Counted from the first letter of the stretch, positions 9,376 through 17,788 are shown. The stretch: DNA of 56,067 nucleotides from Candidatus Brocadia sp. (GCA_011525665.1 WYAU01000054.1:1-56067); one strand, 5' to 3'. The notes: generated from the letters alone by a model not told the origin. Numbers and translations: made by a program.

Positions 9376-9414
9376 TGTGCTATTTCCTTTCAAAAGAAAA
9401 CTGAAGAAAAATTT

Positions 9415-9442
9415 ATTATAAGAAAATGAGAACAAGAGTCAA
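9415..9442 (-). promoter_or_regulatory. Sigma-70 type promoter for the aminotransferase gene
   Basis: On the minus strand, TTGACT (9442-9437) and TATAAT (9420-9415) are 16 bp apart, about 40 nt upstream of the ATG at 9375. This supports the shorter start for that gene. Confidence 0.65.
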
Positions 9443-9468
9443 GGGATAAAACGGAAGCAGGCATATCT

Positions 9469-9495
9469 TTGACGCGTACATTTTCATTGTATAAT
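9469..9495 (+). promoter_or_regulatory. Sigma-70 type promoter for the DinG-like gene
   Basis: TTGACG (9469-9474) and TATAAT (9490-9495) are separated by 15 bp, slightly short, or 16 bp if TTTGAC is used. They lie about 27 nt before the ATG at 9523. The extended TTG start at 9469 would coincide with the -35 box, which argues against that start. Confidence 0.6.
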
Positions 9496-9522
9496 GTGCA
9501 TATTTTGTTTTATACTTGGGAC

Positions 9523-12144
9523 ATGAAAACCACGAAATGGTTAGCCAAAGAATTTATCATGCCTGATGCTATTTCGTCTATCCGCCAAGCCGTTGAAAAG
9601 GCGGGTGGAAATGAGGTATTTCTGGTGGGCAGGCTGAATGACGAGCACCTGGTAAGCGATGTGGACGTTTACGCCATGGGAAACAGACGTGCTGTACCTG
9701 CTATCATCAAAGAGGCAAAATACGGAGACGTTATTATCCACAATCACCCGGATGGCGTCCTGGATCCCTCCGATGCAGACCTTGAGATTGCATCATATAT
9801 GGGTTCGCTTGGCGTAGGATGCTACATTGTGGACAACAACGCAGAATATCTATACCCGGTGGTAAAGGTCAAGAAAGAGCGGGTGTGTGAGCGGCTCAAC
9901 TTCACAGAATTATCAGCACAATTTCAACCCGGAGGAAATTTTGCACGGCATTTGCCCGAGTATGAATACCGCACGCAGCAGGTCGAGATGCTAAAGTCGG
10001 TAGTTGATGCCTTTAATGAAGACACGCTTGCCGCGATTGAGGCGGGGACGGGGACGGGGAAATCACTGGCGTATCTCGTCCCGGCCGTTTTCTGGAGTAT
10101 AAAAAATCAGGAACGCGTAGTAGTTTCCACCCACACGATAAACCTCCAGGAACAATTGATCGAAAAGGACATTCCGATACTCAGGAAATGCTGTGGACTG
10201 AACTTCAAGTGCGTCCTGGTAAAGGGCAGGAATAACTACCTGTGCCTGAGGAAGGTTTATAATTTACGTTCTGATGGCGGCACGTTGATTGAGGACAAGG
10301 ATCGACAGCAACTGAACGATCTGCTAGAGTGGGCAACAAAAACGCGGGATGGAAGCAAGGCCGACCTGAATTTTGTTCCGCAGGATGATGTCTGGGAATC
10401 AATCCAGTCGGAGGCCGACCAGTGCACGCGACTGAAGTGTCAGTTTTATGACGAGTGCTTTTTTTATATTGCCCGGAGAAATGCAGCCAGCGCCGATGTA
10501 TTGGTGGTAAACCATCATCTCCTGATGGCCGACCTGATCGTGCGGAAAGAAACAAAAGGTTACGATGCCGTAGCCATTTTACCGCCCTTCAAGAAAATCA
10601 TTATTGACGAGGCACACCACCTTGAGGATGTGGCAACGGCAAATATGAGTTGCACGATTTCTAAATTACGGATAATAAAACTACTAGGGAGATTGGTCAA
10701 CCTCAAGGATGGCAGAAAAGGACTTTTGCAATACCTCAAAAACAAGCTCAAAGAAGTAATTTCGATTCACGACAAATCCATTACCATAGAAATTGCCGAC
10801 ACGATCAATACGGAAATCCTGGAGGCAAGGCAGCGTCTCTATGATACTGTTCAAGGAGTTTTTGAGGACATCTCCAGTGTAGTAAGCGAGTACATTAAGA
10901 ACAAAAACTTTCACGGAGAAGATTCAAAAGAAGGTGAGACTAAATTACGCATCACAGCAGACTTGATTTCTTCAAACCTGTGGCAAGATGTTATTGAGAC
11001 CAGACTCAGGGCATTAAGCATGGATATCCACAAATTTGTCTCTGTATTAACAGCACTGTTAGATAAGTTCGGGGAACTCTCCAAAAAGTCACAGGATATT
11101 CTTTCGCCGGTGCTGATAGATATTGTATCCTGCAAGACACGTTTAAAATTGGTGGCGAGCGATCTTGCTTCGTTTATCATAGACAACGAAAAGGTTTGCA
11201 AATGGATGGAAATAAAAAGATATGCTGGAGGATCCGTCATTCGATTTTGTACAGCCCCGCTGTCCATTTCTGATAATTTGAAGGCATGCCTGTATGACAA
11301 TTATACTACGATAATATTGACATCGGCCACACTAACAATAAGCAAAACCTTTAAATTCTTTAAAGGCAACATTGGCCTGCATCAAATTCCGGAAGACCGC
11401 TTGTCCGAATTACTCTTAGATTCTCCATTTGATTATAAAAAACAATCCATTATATGCATTCCTACGGACATTTCGGAACCTGACAAACCGGGTTTCGTTA
11501 CAACCCTTGAAGAGAATATCCTGAAGACCGTAGAAATTTCAGAGGGCCGCGCATTAATCCTGTTTACATCATATAGCCTTCTTGATAATCTCTACCGGAG
11601 GTTAGAACCGCAGATTACACGACTCGGTTATACCTGCCTGAAGCAGGGGATGGATAACCGCCACAACCTCCTTGAAACCTTTAAGGCAGATAAGACGTCG
11701 GTTCTCTTTGCTACGGACAGTTTCTGGGAGGGTATTGATGTCAAGGGGGATGCGTTGGCGTGTGTTATTCTTACCCGATTACCATTTAAGGTGCCTACAC
11801 AACCTGTTATTGAGGCACGGGCTGAGGCCATTGAAAAGGCAGGAGGCGACGCCTTTTACGATTATTCTCTCCCCATGGCTGTAATCAAATTTAAACAGGG
11901 CTTCGGAAGGCTCATACGAAGTCGCGAGGACAGGGGGGCGGTAATTATCTTCGACCGCCGTGTGGCTACAAAAAAATATGGACATATATTTCTCCGGTCG
12001 CTGCCGGATGCAAGGTGCATTATGGATAAGAGGGACGTCGTTTTTCGAGAGATGGATCTGTTTTTGGGCAAGGGTAATACTCATTCACATCAGGGAATGA
12101 AAGCACCGAACTCCATACATCAAATATCAAATAAATCCGAATAA
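9523..12144 (+). CDS. DinG-type Fe-S DNA helicase with RadC/JAMM-like N-terminal domain
   Basis: 873 aa. Residues about 15-130 carry HNHPDGVLDPSDAD, the spacing of the RadC/JAMM metalloprotease motif (H73, H75, S83, D86). From about 150 it is an XPD/DinG superfamily-2 helicase: Walker A EAGTGTGKS (about 173-181), the Cys set of a 4Fe-4S domain (NYLCLRK and DQCTRLKCQFYDEC), DEAH (about 359), FATDSFWEGID and the motif VI segment QGFGRLIRS. DinG helicases unwind R-loops and other branched DNA. A common fusion partner of DinG is a DnaQ-like exonuclease rather than a JAMM domain. Fusion to a RadC-like fold suggests a DNA-repair role. The start at 9523 was chosen from the promoter position; ATG 9559 is an alternative. 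Confidence 0.88.
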   Translation: MKTTKWLAKEFIMPDAISSIRQAVEKAGGNEVFLVGRLNDEHLVSDVDVYAMGNRRAVPAIIKEAKYGDVIIHNHPDGVLDPSDADLEIASYMGSLGVGCYIVDNNAEYLYPVVKVKKERVCERLNFTELSAQFQPGGNFARHLPEYEYRTQQVEMLKSVVDAFNEDTLAAIEAGTGTGKSLAYLVPAVFWSIKNQERVVVSTHTINLQEQLIEKDIPILRKCCGLNFKCVLVKGRNNYLCLRKVYNLRSDGGTLIEDKDRQQLNDLLEWATKTRDGSKADLNFVPQDDVWESIQSEADQCTRLKCQFYDECFFYIARRNAASADVLVVNHHLLMADLIVRKETKGYDAVAILPPFKKIIIDEAHHLEDVATANMSCTISKLRIIKLLGRLVNLKDGRKGLLQYLKNKLKEVISIHDKSITIEIADTINTEILEARQRLYDTVQGVFEDISSVVSEYIKNKNFHGEDSKEGETKLRITADLISSNLWQDVIETRLRALSMDIHKFVSVLTALLDKFGELSKKSQDILSPVLIDIVSCKTRLKLVASDLASFIIDNEKVCKWMEIKRYAGGSVIRFCTAPLSISDNLKACLYDNYTTIILTSATLTISKTFKFFKGNIGLHQIPEDRLSELLLDSPFDYKKQSIICIPTDISEPDKPGFVTTLEENILKTVEISEGRALILFTSYSLLDNLYRRLEPQITRLGYTCLKQGMDNRHNLLETFKADKTSVLFATDSFWEGIDVKGDALACVILTRLPFKVPTQPVIEARAEAIEKAGGDAFYDYSLPMAVIKFKQGFGRLIRSREDRGAVIIFDRRVATKKYGHIFLRSLPDARCIMDKRDVVFREMDLFLGKGNTHSHQGMKAPNSIHQISNKSE

Positions 12145-12206
12145 ACAGAATTTTTGCTAAAAGACGTTTTTGGTTTTGACTTATCCAGAACAGGGGGGTG
12201 TAGACA

Positions 12207-13100
12207 ATGAAGATTTTTTTAACAGGAAGTACGGGTTTCGTCGGTAAACAGATACTTCAGGATTTGATCGGGGACAAGCACCAGGTCAGATGCATCGTTC
12301 GCAAGGGTTCCGAACAAAAGATTGCGAATTATAAAGAGGTCGACGTCGTACACGGCGATATTACCGATGCCGGCAGCTTAGAGGGAAAGTTAGCCGGGTG
12401 TGACGCCGTTATTAACCTCGTCGGTATTATCAGGGAATTTCCCTTCAAAGGGATTACCTTTGAGAAGCTGCATTACGAAGGAACGGCAAATCTTGTCATT
12501 GCGGCCAGAGCTCAGGGGATAAGACGATTTATCCAGATGAGCGCACTCGGGGCACGTCCCAACGGCAAGACCCGGTATCAACAAACCAAGTTCCGTGCAG
12601 AAGACTACGTAAGAAACAGCGGACTCGATTACACGATTTTTCGTCCCTCCATTATCTTCGGGCAGGGAGATAAATTTGTCAATCTGTTTGCCAGCATGCT
12701 AAAAACCCAGCAATTTGTGCCTGTTGTAGGCAACGGAAGGTATCAGATGCAGCCGGTGGCGGTGGAAAATGTTTCGATGGGTTTTGTAAAATCAATAGAA
12801 CAAAAAGACGCCATCGGCAGGACTTTTGACGTAGGCGGACCAGAAAAGCTTGAGTTTAACCGAATTATAGACATCATTGGCGACGTCCTCTGCGTACCGC
12901 CGCATAAGCTCCATATCCCTGCATTCATGATGAACCTTGCGGCAGAAATGCTCGATTGGTTACCCGCCTTTCCCATAACAAAAGAGCAAATTATCATGCT
13001 CCGGGAAGGTAATACCTGTGACGAGAAACCATTCTTTGCACACTTTGACATCAAACCCATTTGCTTTAAGCTAGGGATAACCAGATACCTTACCGTCTAG
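12207..13100 (+). CDS. NDUFA9-like atypical SDR / NAD-dependent epimerase family protein
   Basis: 297 aa. The Rossmann motif GSTGFVGK at residues 7-14, the acidic HGDITD strand, NLVGII and the SALGARP region followed by a YQQTKFRAE Tyr-x3-Lys-like segment place it in the extended/atypical SDR group. Relatives include the complex I NDUFA9-type subunit and isoflavone-reductase-like proteins. Bacterial members are often annotated as complex I NDUFA9 family; their substrates are mostly unknown. A GGGGGGTG ribosome binding site precedes the ATG. It follows the helicase by 62 bp on the same strand. A role in lipid, quinone or sugar modification is possible but not shown. Confidence 0.82.
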   Translation: MKIFLTGSTGFVGKQILQDLIGDKHQVRCIVRKGSEQKIANYKEVDVVHGDITDAGSLEGKLAGCDAVINLVGIIREFPFKGITFEKLHYEGTANLVIAARAQGIRRFIQMSALGARPNGKTRYQQTKFRAEDYVRNSGLDYTIFRPSIIFGQGDKFVNLFASMLKTQQFVPVVGNGRYQMQPVAVENVSMGFVKSIEQKDAIGRTFDVGGPEKLEFNRIIDIIGDVLCVPPHKLHIPAFMMNLAAEMLDWLPAFPITKEQIIMLREGNTCDEKPFFAHFDIKPICFKLGITRYLTV

Positions 13101-13191
13101 CCCGGCGAATATGCCATCAACAGGAGATCTCTAAAAACTTACAAAAAAGAAGATTTTACACTGTAATATTATAAAGGGTATTTTATAGACA

Positions 13192-14199
13192 ATGACTCAT
13201 CCGAACAATTCAGGTTTTGACTATCTCCTGCAACTCAGTTGTGGTTACTGGAAATCCCATGCCCTCTTTACGGCTGCAGAATTTGATATATTTACGCTTA
13301 TCGGTGAAGGCAATCTCACTGCAAAAGAAATTTCACAATCAATCCATACCAACGAACGGGCAACTGAAATGCTCCTCAATGCCCTCGTTTCCCTTGAATT
13401 ACTTATCAAGGAAGAGGGCCATTACAAAAATTCTCACTTGTCAAATCTCCACCTGATTAAAGGAAAGCCGCATTATCTCGGAGATTTCATCCACCATTTC
13501 CATAATATGATGGACAATTGGGCAATGCTTCGGGAAACCATCGAAACGGGAAAGCCCCTTTCATTAAAGGACTTGCCGGAAGAGGTCGACCAACACGACC
13601 TCAGGGATTTTATTACGGCAATGCATAATATAGCCTCCGTAAAGGCTGAGGAACTTTGCAGGAAAATAGATTTAAAAAGTTCAAAAACGCTGCTGGATAT
13701 TGCGGGTGGTCCTGGCACGTATTCCATCGCACTTGCAAAGGCCAATCCGCACCTGCATGCCGTTGTCTTTGACCTGGGGCATGTAATTAAACTCACCCGG
13801 GAATTTATTAAAGCTGCAGATATGGGAGGCCGTGTTACCACACAGGCGGGCAATTGCCTGGAAGATACCTTTGGGGAAAATAGGTACGATGCGATCCTTG
13901 CCTCAAACCTTTTACATATTTATAATCCCGCAAACAACACCATGATCCTCAGGAAGTGTTGGGATGCCTTAAAAGACGGCGGTCAGGTTATCATCCATGA
14001 ATTTGTGCTGGACGAAACCAGGACACGTCCACAATTTGCCGCCCTCTTCAGTCTCAACATGCTCATTGGAACACAGGAAGGGGCATCCTACACTGAATCT
14101 GAATATCGGACGTGGCTGGTAAATGCCCGTTTCAAGGATATAAAGAGGATAGACTTAGAATCCAATTCGACCCTGATTATTGGAGAAAAAATGATATGA
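13192..14199 (+). CDS. SAM-dependent O-methyltransferase (plant-OMT-like, family 2)
   Basis: 335 aa. The N-terminal half (about 1-105) resembles the winged-helix dimerisation domain of caffeate/hydroxyneurosporene-type O-methyltransferases (KSHALFTAAEFDIFTLI and an LTAKEIS helix). The C-terminal half is the class I SAM fold, with motif I DIAGGPGTYSIALA (about 168-181), VVFDLGHV and ASNLLHIY. BchU, CrtF and TcmN-like enzymes belong here. The acceptor cannot be deduced. The stop codon lies only 14 bp before the left arm of the integrated element's attachment site, so the element entered just downstream of this gene without breaking it. Confidence 0.88.
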   Translation: MTHPNNSGFDYLLQLSCGYWKSHALFTAAEFDIFTLIGEGNLTAKEISQSIHTNERATEMLLNALVSLELLIKEEGHYKNSHLSNLHLIKGKPHYLGDFIHHFHNMMDNWAMLRETIETGKPLSLKDLPEEVDQHDLRDFITAMHNIASVKAEELCRKIDLKSSKTLLDIAGGPGTYSIALAKANPHLHAVVFDLGHVIKLTREFIKAADMGGRVTTQAGNCLEDTFGENRYDAILASNLLHIYNPANNTMILRKCWDALKDGGQVIIHEFVLDETRTRPQFAALFSLNMLIGTQEGASYTESEYRTWLVNARFKDIKRIDLESNSTLIIGEKMI

Positions 14200-14213
14200 A
14201 GCGACAAAATTTC

Positions 14214-14231
14214 GCTGGTTCAATCTGCAAG
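14214..14231 (+). other. Left attachment site of the integrated element (arm plus core)
   Basis: GCTGGTTCAAT (14214-14224) is followed by CTGCAAG (14225-14231). The same 7-bp CTGCAAG recurs at 20868-20874, followed there by ATTGAACCAGC, the exact reverse complement of the left 11-bp arm. Joining the chromosomal halves restores a perfect inverted repeat around the 7-bp core, the layout of a tyrosine-recombinase core site. Confidence 0.7.
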
Positions 14232-14715
14232 GGTGAAATATTAAAAATTCTTAAGTCCTTGATATTGGGCTGGTTTCCTGTTTTGCTTTGAAAATTAAGG
14301 AATCGTTAGTATCGTGTTTATTCTAATAGGTTCAACCAATTTTATCTATTTCGATTATTTTTAGCACGAAATTAGCACAAATACTAACCTTATTAAAATA
14401 CTAAAGATATTTCCTCAAGTCGTGTTTGTTATTTGAGAAATTGACAAAATTGAGAAATTAAACTTATGACCTCTTGAACCCCATTCTTAAAAAGGCATTT
14501 TTATACTTTTTAATAATTTCGTGGTGTTATGTTATTGCGATTGCACTTGTTTATGCTGGTATATATCCGAAAGCCCATTTAATCATAAAACATACCATTT
14601 ACCAAAATTCATGTTTATGCCTTTTGCAATGACTTCATAATCGATGTTTAGCGTTAGCTGCGAGCGTTATTCTCTCAATATGTATCCACAATCACAATTC
14701 CCAGCATTACCAATC
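14232..14715. other. Left non-coding end of the element
   Basis: About 480 bp, AT-rich, with no gene seen. It contains the paired TTAGCAC boxes at 14361-14378, which match boxes near the right end in sequence and 11-bp spacing and may be arm-type integrase sites. Confidence 0.5.
14361..14378 (+). promoter_or_regulatory. Paired TTAGCAC boxes, left copy
   Basis: TTAGCAC occurs at 14361-14367 and 14372-14378, start-to-start 11 bp, about one helical turn. The same pair recurs at 20764-20781 with 16 of 18 positions identical and in the same orientation. Candidate arm-type binding sites for the integrase or excisionase. Confidence 0.5.
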
Positions 14716-15726
14716 CTACATGACTGAAATATTATTGCATTCTTCAGTTATCCAACGAATAATGGCATTTTCCATATATTTTAGATGTGAAGGTATCTCG
14801 ATTTCTTTTGTTTTCGGATTAAATTCGATATTCCAACCGCTCCAGTTATCATCATTAGAACACAGAGTCATTGTTGTAATGTTTTTGCCAAATTCTATGT
14901 GCGCCAAAATTGTTTTACCCTCAACAACTCCTTTTATATTGCATTTCTTTTTGCCTTTCTTACGTGATATTGTTTTAATACTTCCTTCCCAAAGAGGTTT
15001 TCGATGGTAACCATTAATTTGGGTTTTTATCCAGTTTAGGATTTGTTCCTCATTATCTGGAATACGGGAATAAATATTACAAGTATTGTTATATGATGCC
15101 CAACTGCAGTTTATTAAGTCATACCCATATCTATTTCCTTTGTAATAAATACTAATCCAAAAGTCACGTTCCGTATCATCGTAATCGTCGAAGAATATTT
15201 CTATTTTTTCTCCATTTAATAAAGAATTCTTTTTATAAGTCATTATTGGGAAATCAATATTACGGCTAGCAAAAAATTCAATCCCGTATTTATAAATTTT
15301 CAAACCGTCTGGTATATTATCTTTCTCGCGAAATACCCTAATAATATGTTTACATAACCTGCGGGGATCGTCTTCTGAATAATCTGCACGATTTTCCTTG
15401 AAATCATTACATGTACATATAATGTTACCGGAATCGATTTCATAAAAAACATCTATGTTGTAAGGGTCTTGAATTTTTACAATTTCACTTTTCTGCGTTC
15501 CGTTCTTTTTAAATAACTTTTGTTTCGCTGTTTCTACGTCAATTAGTGTAATAGTATTCGTTTTTGGGTCGTAATCCTCTATTCCTATCATCGGAAAACG
15601 ATATCCACAATCACATTGTAGCGCATTATCTGGATTAAGCAGCGCACATTTAGGACATTTTATTGGAGGGTTTTTTCTTGTTTCTGGCACTTGGTCTTCC
15701 CCTTTAAACCAATCAAATATTCCCAT
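14716..15726 (-). CDS. Zinc-ribbon plus SWIM zinc-finger protein, function unknown
   Basis: 336 aa. An N-terminal zinc-ribbon (CPKCALLNPDNALQCDCGY, about residues 24-42) is followed by a SWIM-type motif C-x-C-x(n)-C-x-H (ICTCNDFKEN and RLCKHIIRV, about 108-135). SWIM fingers occur in DNA-binding or ATPase-associated proteins. The remaining 200 residues are charged with aromatic beta-like segments and are not recognised. The ATG has TAGGAG at good spacing. AT-rich codon use matches the element, not the flanking host genes. It is probably cargo and could belong to a defence or interference function, but no partner ATPase is adjacent. Confidence 0.72.
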   Translation of the reverse strand: MGIFDWFKGEDQVPETRKNPPIKCPKCALLNPDNALQCDCGYRFPMIGIEDYDPKTNTITLIDVETAKQKLFKKNGTQKSEIVKIQDPYNIDVFYEIDSGNIICTCNDFKENRADYSEDDPRRLCKHIIRVFREKDNIPDGLKIYKYGIEFFASRNIDFPIMTYKKNSLLNGEKIEIFFDDYDDTERDFWISIYYKGNRYGYDLINCSWASYNNTCNIYSRIPDNEEQILNWIKTQINGYHRKPLWEGSIKTISRKKGKKKCNIKGVVEGKTILAHIEFGKNITTMTLCSNDDNWSGWNIEFNPKTKEIEIPSHLKYMENAIIRWITEECNNISVM

Positions 15727-15778
15727 TTTGTATATCTCCTAAGGATTGCAAGATAATTAAGAAATTGTAACTAAGGTC

Positions 15779-16144
15779 TCATAATTCAACCTTACTGATA
15801 AGACGGCGTCGGGGTTTTATCCATTTAGATCCGCATTTATTACAAACGTAAATGTTTTCCTCATGTCTATAAACCATAGGAATCGGGGGGAATTTACATG
15901 GGCAAAGAGGCTGTCCTAGTTCTTTGGCTGTTTTAGCAGTTTTTAGTTTTGATCGTTCTCTAAGCAAATACGCTATCAATCCAAGACATATTGCTAGGAA
16001 CGCCATGAACAACACAGACAATACTGGTTTGGATGATAATCTTGCAAATATTTTTGGGGAATAATAACACACTGGTGAGAATACTAGCGCAACTATAACC
16101 TGAGCGAAGTTATTTATTATGGCAGTCTTTAATTGGTTTAGCAT
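15779..16144 (-). CDS. Small membrane protein with C-terminal Cys-pair motif
   Basis: 121 aa, not recognised. There are two hydrophobic segments (about 14-30 and 40-62), then a Lys-rich linker and a cytoplasmic-looking tail with CPC near residue 82 and CNKCG near residue 102, a possible zinc ribbon. It lies 52 bp upstream of the SWIM-protein gene on the same strand, so the two may be co-transcribed. The ribosome binding site is weak. Cargo of the integrated element. Confidence 0.6.
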   Translation of the reverse strand: MLNQLKTAIINNFAQVIVALVFSPVCYYSPKIFARLSSKPVLSVLFMAFLAICLGLIAYLLRERSKLKTAKTAKELGQPLCPCKFPPIPMVYRHEENIYVCNKCGSKWIKPRRRLISKVEL

Positions 16145-16200
16145 GAGCGTATATTTCCATATATTTTTGAGAATTTACAATTCTGCTTTTTTTAAGCAAT

Positions 16201-16410
16201 TACGTTTTTTGAGTTATCAGATAAGCATATTCTAGGGCAAGTTGCGTCTTGCCAATGCCTCCAAGCCCATGGACTGCCTGACCGGGTAGGAAGTCCCACG
16301 CCTGATAACAGTCAAGTATCCTGCATTTTCAATATCCAGGCAATCCATTTAGCCCACGTTTTGTCAGTCCCGGCATAGTTAATAAAAAAACTTTCATTGT
16401 GGATTATTGA
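16201..16410 (-). pseudogene. Decayed TIR / NB-ARC-type remnant
   Basis: Reading the minus strand from 16410, one frame gives FFINYAGTDKTWAKWIAWIL, the start of the short bacterial TIR domain found in TIR-NB-ARC-TPR proteins. A second frame adds an AGYLTVI-like stretch and a third gives QAWDFLPG, the expected continuation. The same frame then jumps straight into a P-loop, VHGLGGIGKTQLALEYAY, typical of NB-ARC/STAND ATPases, and stops after LITQKT. So there are at least two frameshifts, a large internal deletion between TIR and NTPase, and loss of everything downstream. Such proteins are NAD-consuming or signalling STAND immune sensors, so the element once carried, or landed on, a defence-type gene. 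Confidence 0.7.
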
Positions 16411-16580
16411 GAAACGATTATTTTTTTAAGAGACATGGTAGAAGATTGAAATCGCAAAAGATTTTAGTATAAATCGCTACTCCCGACAATATAGAGTATT
16501 TAAAAATCAATTTCAATATTAATTACCTAATGAACAGTACAAGCACAGTGATTTTTAAATGAGTATAGCAATGCATCAAT

Positions 16581-16637
16581 CAAACACAGCATTCTTTAAT
16601 CTTCTGTTTTGTAGAAGTTTAAAGGATGCTGTGTTTG
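16581..16637. repeat. Long hairpin 1
   Basis: A 19-bp arm (16581-16599) pairs with 16619-16637 with a single G-U-type mismatch, and an inner CTTCT/AGAAG pair (16601-16605 with 16613-16617) extends the stem. It could be a structured RNA, a protein-binding palindrome or an element-internal cis site. Confidence 0.6.
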
Positions 16638-16675
16638 GAAGGGTACTAAAGTCAGCCGAAGCAATAAGCGTTAAA

Positions 16676-16720
16676 CCTTCGCTCTAAGCGGAACGTTTTT
16701 TGTGGAGCTTAGAGGGAAGG
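16676..16720. repeat. Hairpin 2
   Basis: CCTTCGCTCTAAGC (16676-16689) pairs with 16707-16720 with one mismatch around a 17-nt loop. It lies about 40 bp after hairpin 1. Confidence 0.5.
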
Positions 16721-16776
16721 GAATGAATTGGGTAAATTAGGGTATTTTTTAACGGATAATTTTTTTACTAAAAAGC

Positions 16777-16805
16777 TTGACAAACTATTTTATTGTATAT
16801 ACAAT
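16777..16805 (+). promoter_or_regulatory. Promoter with palindromic operator for the RHH-protein gene
   Basis: TTGACA (16777-16782), 17-bp spacer, TACAAT (16800-16805). A perfect 14-bp palindrome ATTGTATATACAAT (16792-16805) covers the -10 box. The first gene downstream encodes a ribbon-helix-helix-like protein, so autorepression is likely. Confidence 0.6.
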
Positions 16806-16883
16806 TGTCATCATATTACCAATTATGCTTTAATATACAAGGCTATTATAAATAATTAATATATATACATACGTATTTGAAAT

Positions 16884-17504
16884 ATGGCTAAAAAAGAAGA
16901 TATAATAATAATGCGAATTGGAAAAGAATTTAAAACCTTTTTACAAAACAAGGCGAAAGAAAAAGGCGTATCCTTATCTAAACTAATAGAAGAAAGACTT
17001 CATGATACTTTTAAACAAGACAAAGAACTTATATTAGATTTAATTGATAAAAGAAAACAGGAAAGACCTGTCTACTGGAAAGAATTAGAAAAATCACCCA
17101 TAATAAGAGAATTTGAAAATTATATTGCGTCTCTTTTTACTGAATTTGTAAATCCACTGTCGAAAGACCCCAATTATCAGCCTTTGATAATTTTAAATTG
17201 GATCGAACATATATTAAGTTTAACTATTAAGCATTTTGATTCAATTTCAGAAGAACACAAAAAGGGGGCCGCTGATAGTTTCATAAGTATAGGGGAAAAA
17301 CTTATCGATGGGCTTACATCTATCCAAGCTACAGATAAAGAAACCCAAGAATACATACTAAAGAGGAAAAAGGAATTCGTTGAAAAGGCAATATACTATT
17401 ATACTGCTTTAGCATTTGCAAAAGAATCGTACCATAAAATAAAGAGAGAACTAGAAAAGGTTAATGATGAATTAATCAAGGAATTAAAAGAAAATAGTGA
17501 ATAA
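16884..17504 (+). CDS. Ribbon-helix-helix-like DNA-binding protein with helical C-terminal domain
   Basis: 206 aa. Residues about 1-45 (IIIMRIGKEFKTFLQNKAKE, then GVSLSKLIEERL) have the beta-helix-helix pattern of Arc/MetJ-type repressors. The remaining 160 residues are helical and charged with no known motif and may be a dimerisation or effector domain. The upstream palindrome over the -10 box is a plausible operator. The ribosome binding site is weak. The gene starts a plus-strand set with the 58-aa zinc-ribbon ORF. It could be a copy-number or immunity repressor of the element, or an antitoxin-like protein; no toxin gene is evident. Confidence 0.65.
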   Translation: MAKKEDIIIMRIGKEFKTFLQNKAKEKGVSLSKLIEERLHDTFKQDKELILDLIDKRKQERPVYWKELEKSPIIREFENYIASLFTEFVNPLSKDPNYQPLIILNWIEHILSLTIKHFDSISEEHKKGAADSFISIGEKLIDGLTSIQATDKETQEYILKRKKEFVEKAIYYYTALAFAKESYHKIKRELEKVNDELIKELKENSE

Positions 17505-17563
17505 GGGGAAATATAGAGAAAATCGTATTTTAATATTTATAATTTTTTTGGAGGTAACTAAAG

Positions 17564-17740
17564 ATGAAAACACAACATCGTCTTCTTTCAAATGGAAGAT
17601 GTCCGGTATGTGGAAAAAAGCTTATGATTGTTAAAACAGGAAGTAAAATTTGGAAATCTTCACTTATGATAGAGGATGAAAGAAAAAAGATTCGATATTT
17701 AAAATGCCCTCAATGTGCTGAAACAATAGTTTGTTCATAA
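17564..17740 (+). CDS. 58-aa double CxxC (zinc-ribbon-like) protein
   Basis: It starts at ATG 17564 behind GGAGGT and ends at 17740. Two CxxC knuckles, CPVCGKK (about 13-19) and CPQC (about 48-51), would form one zinc ribbon. The layout resembles Com-like or small phage zinc-finger proteins. A terminator follows about 50 bp downstream, so it is probably the last gene of the RHH-protein transcript. Function unknown. Confidence 0.65.
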   Translation: MKTQHRLLSNGRCPVCGKKLMIVKTGSKIWKSSLMIEDERKKIRYLKCPQCAETIVCS

Positions 17741-17788
17741 AAAGTAAATCACCTTTAGAACGGTAAAGAAGTCTCTCGAAGACAAAGA

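Larger units (their letters stand above)
16411..16883. other. AT-rich non-coding stretch with two hairpins and a promoter
   Basis: No gene is seen. It holds two strong hairpins (16581-16637 and 16676-16720) and the promoter/operator of the RHH-protein gene at 16777-16805. The hairpins lack T-runs, so they are not ordinary terminators. Confidence 0.55.

Noticed and set aside
9469-9522. TTG start extending the DinG-like protein by 18 residues
   Set aside because: The TTG is the -35 box of a good promoter and the -10 box lies inside the extension, so ATG 9523 is preferred.
14217-14225. tRNA T-loop-like GGTTCAATC at the left element end, suggesting a tRNA target
   Set aside because: No acceptor stem, anticodon arm or 3' tRNA end can be built on either strand here or at 20873-20885; the motif is part of the palindromic target.
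16670-16720. attC-like site (GTTAAAC next to a hairpin)
   Set aside because: There is no complementary RYYYAAC partner at the right position and no integron integrase; the hairpin alone is not diagnostic.
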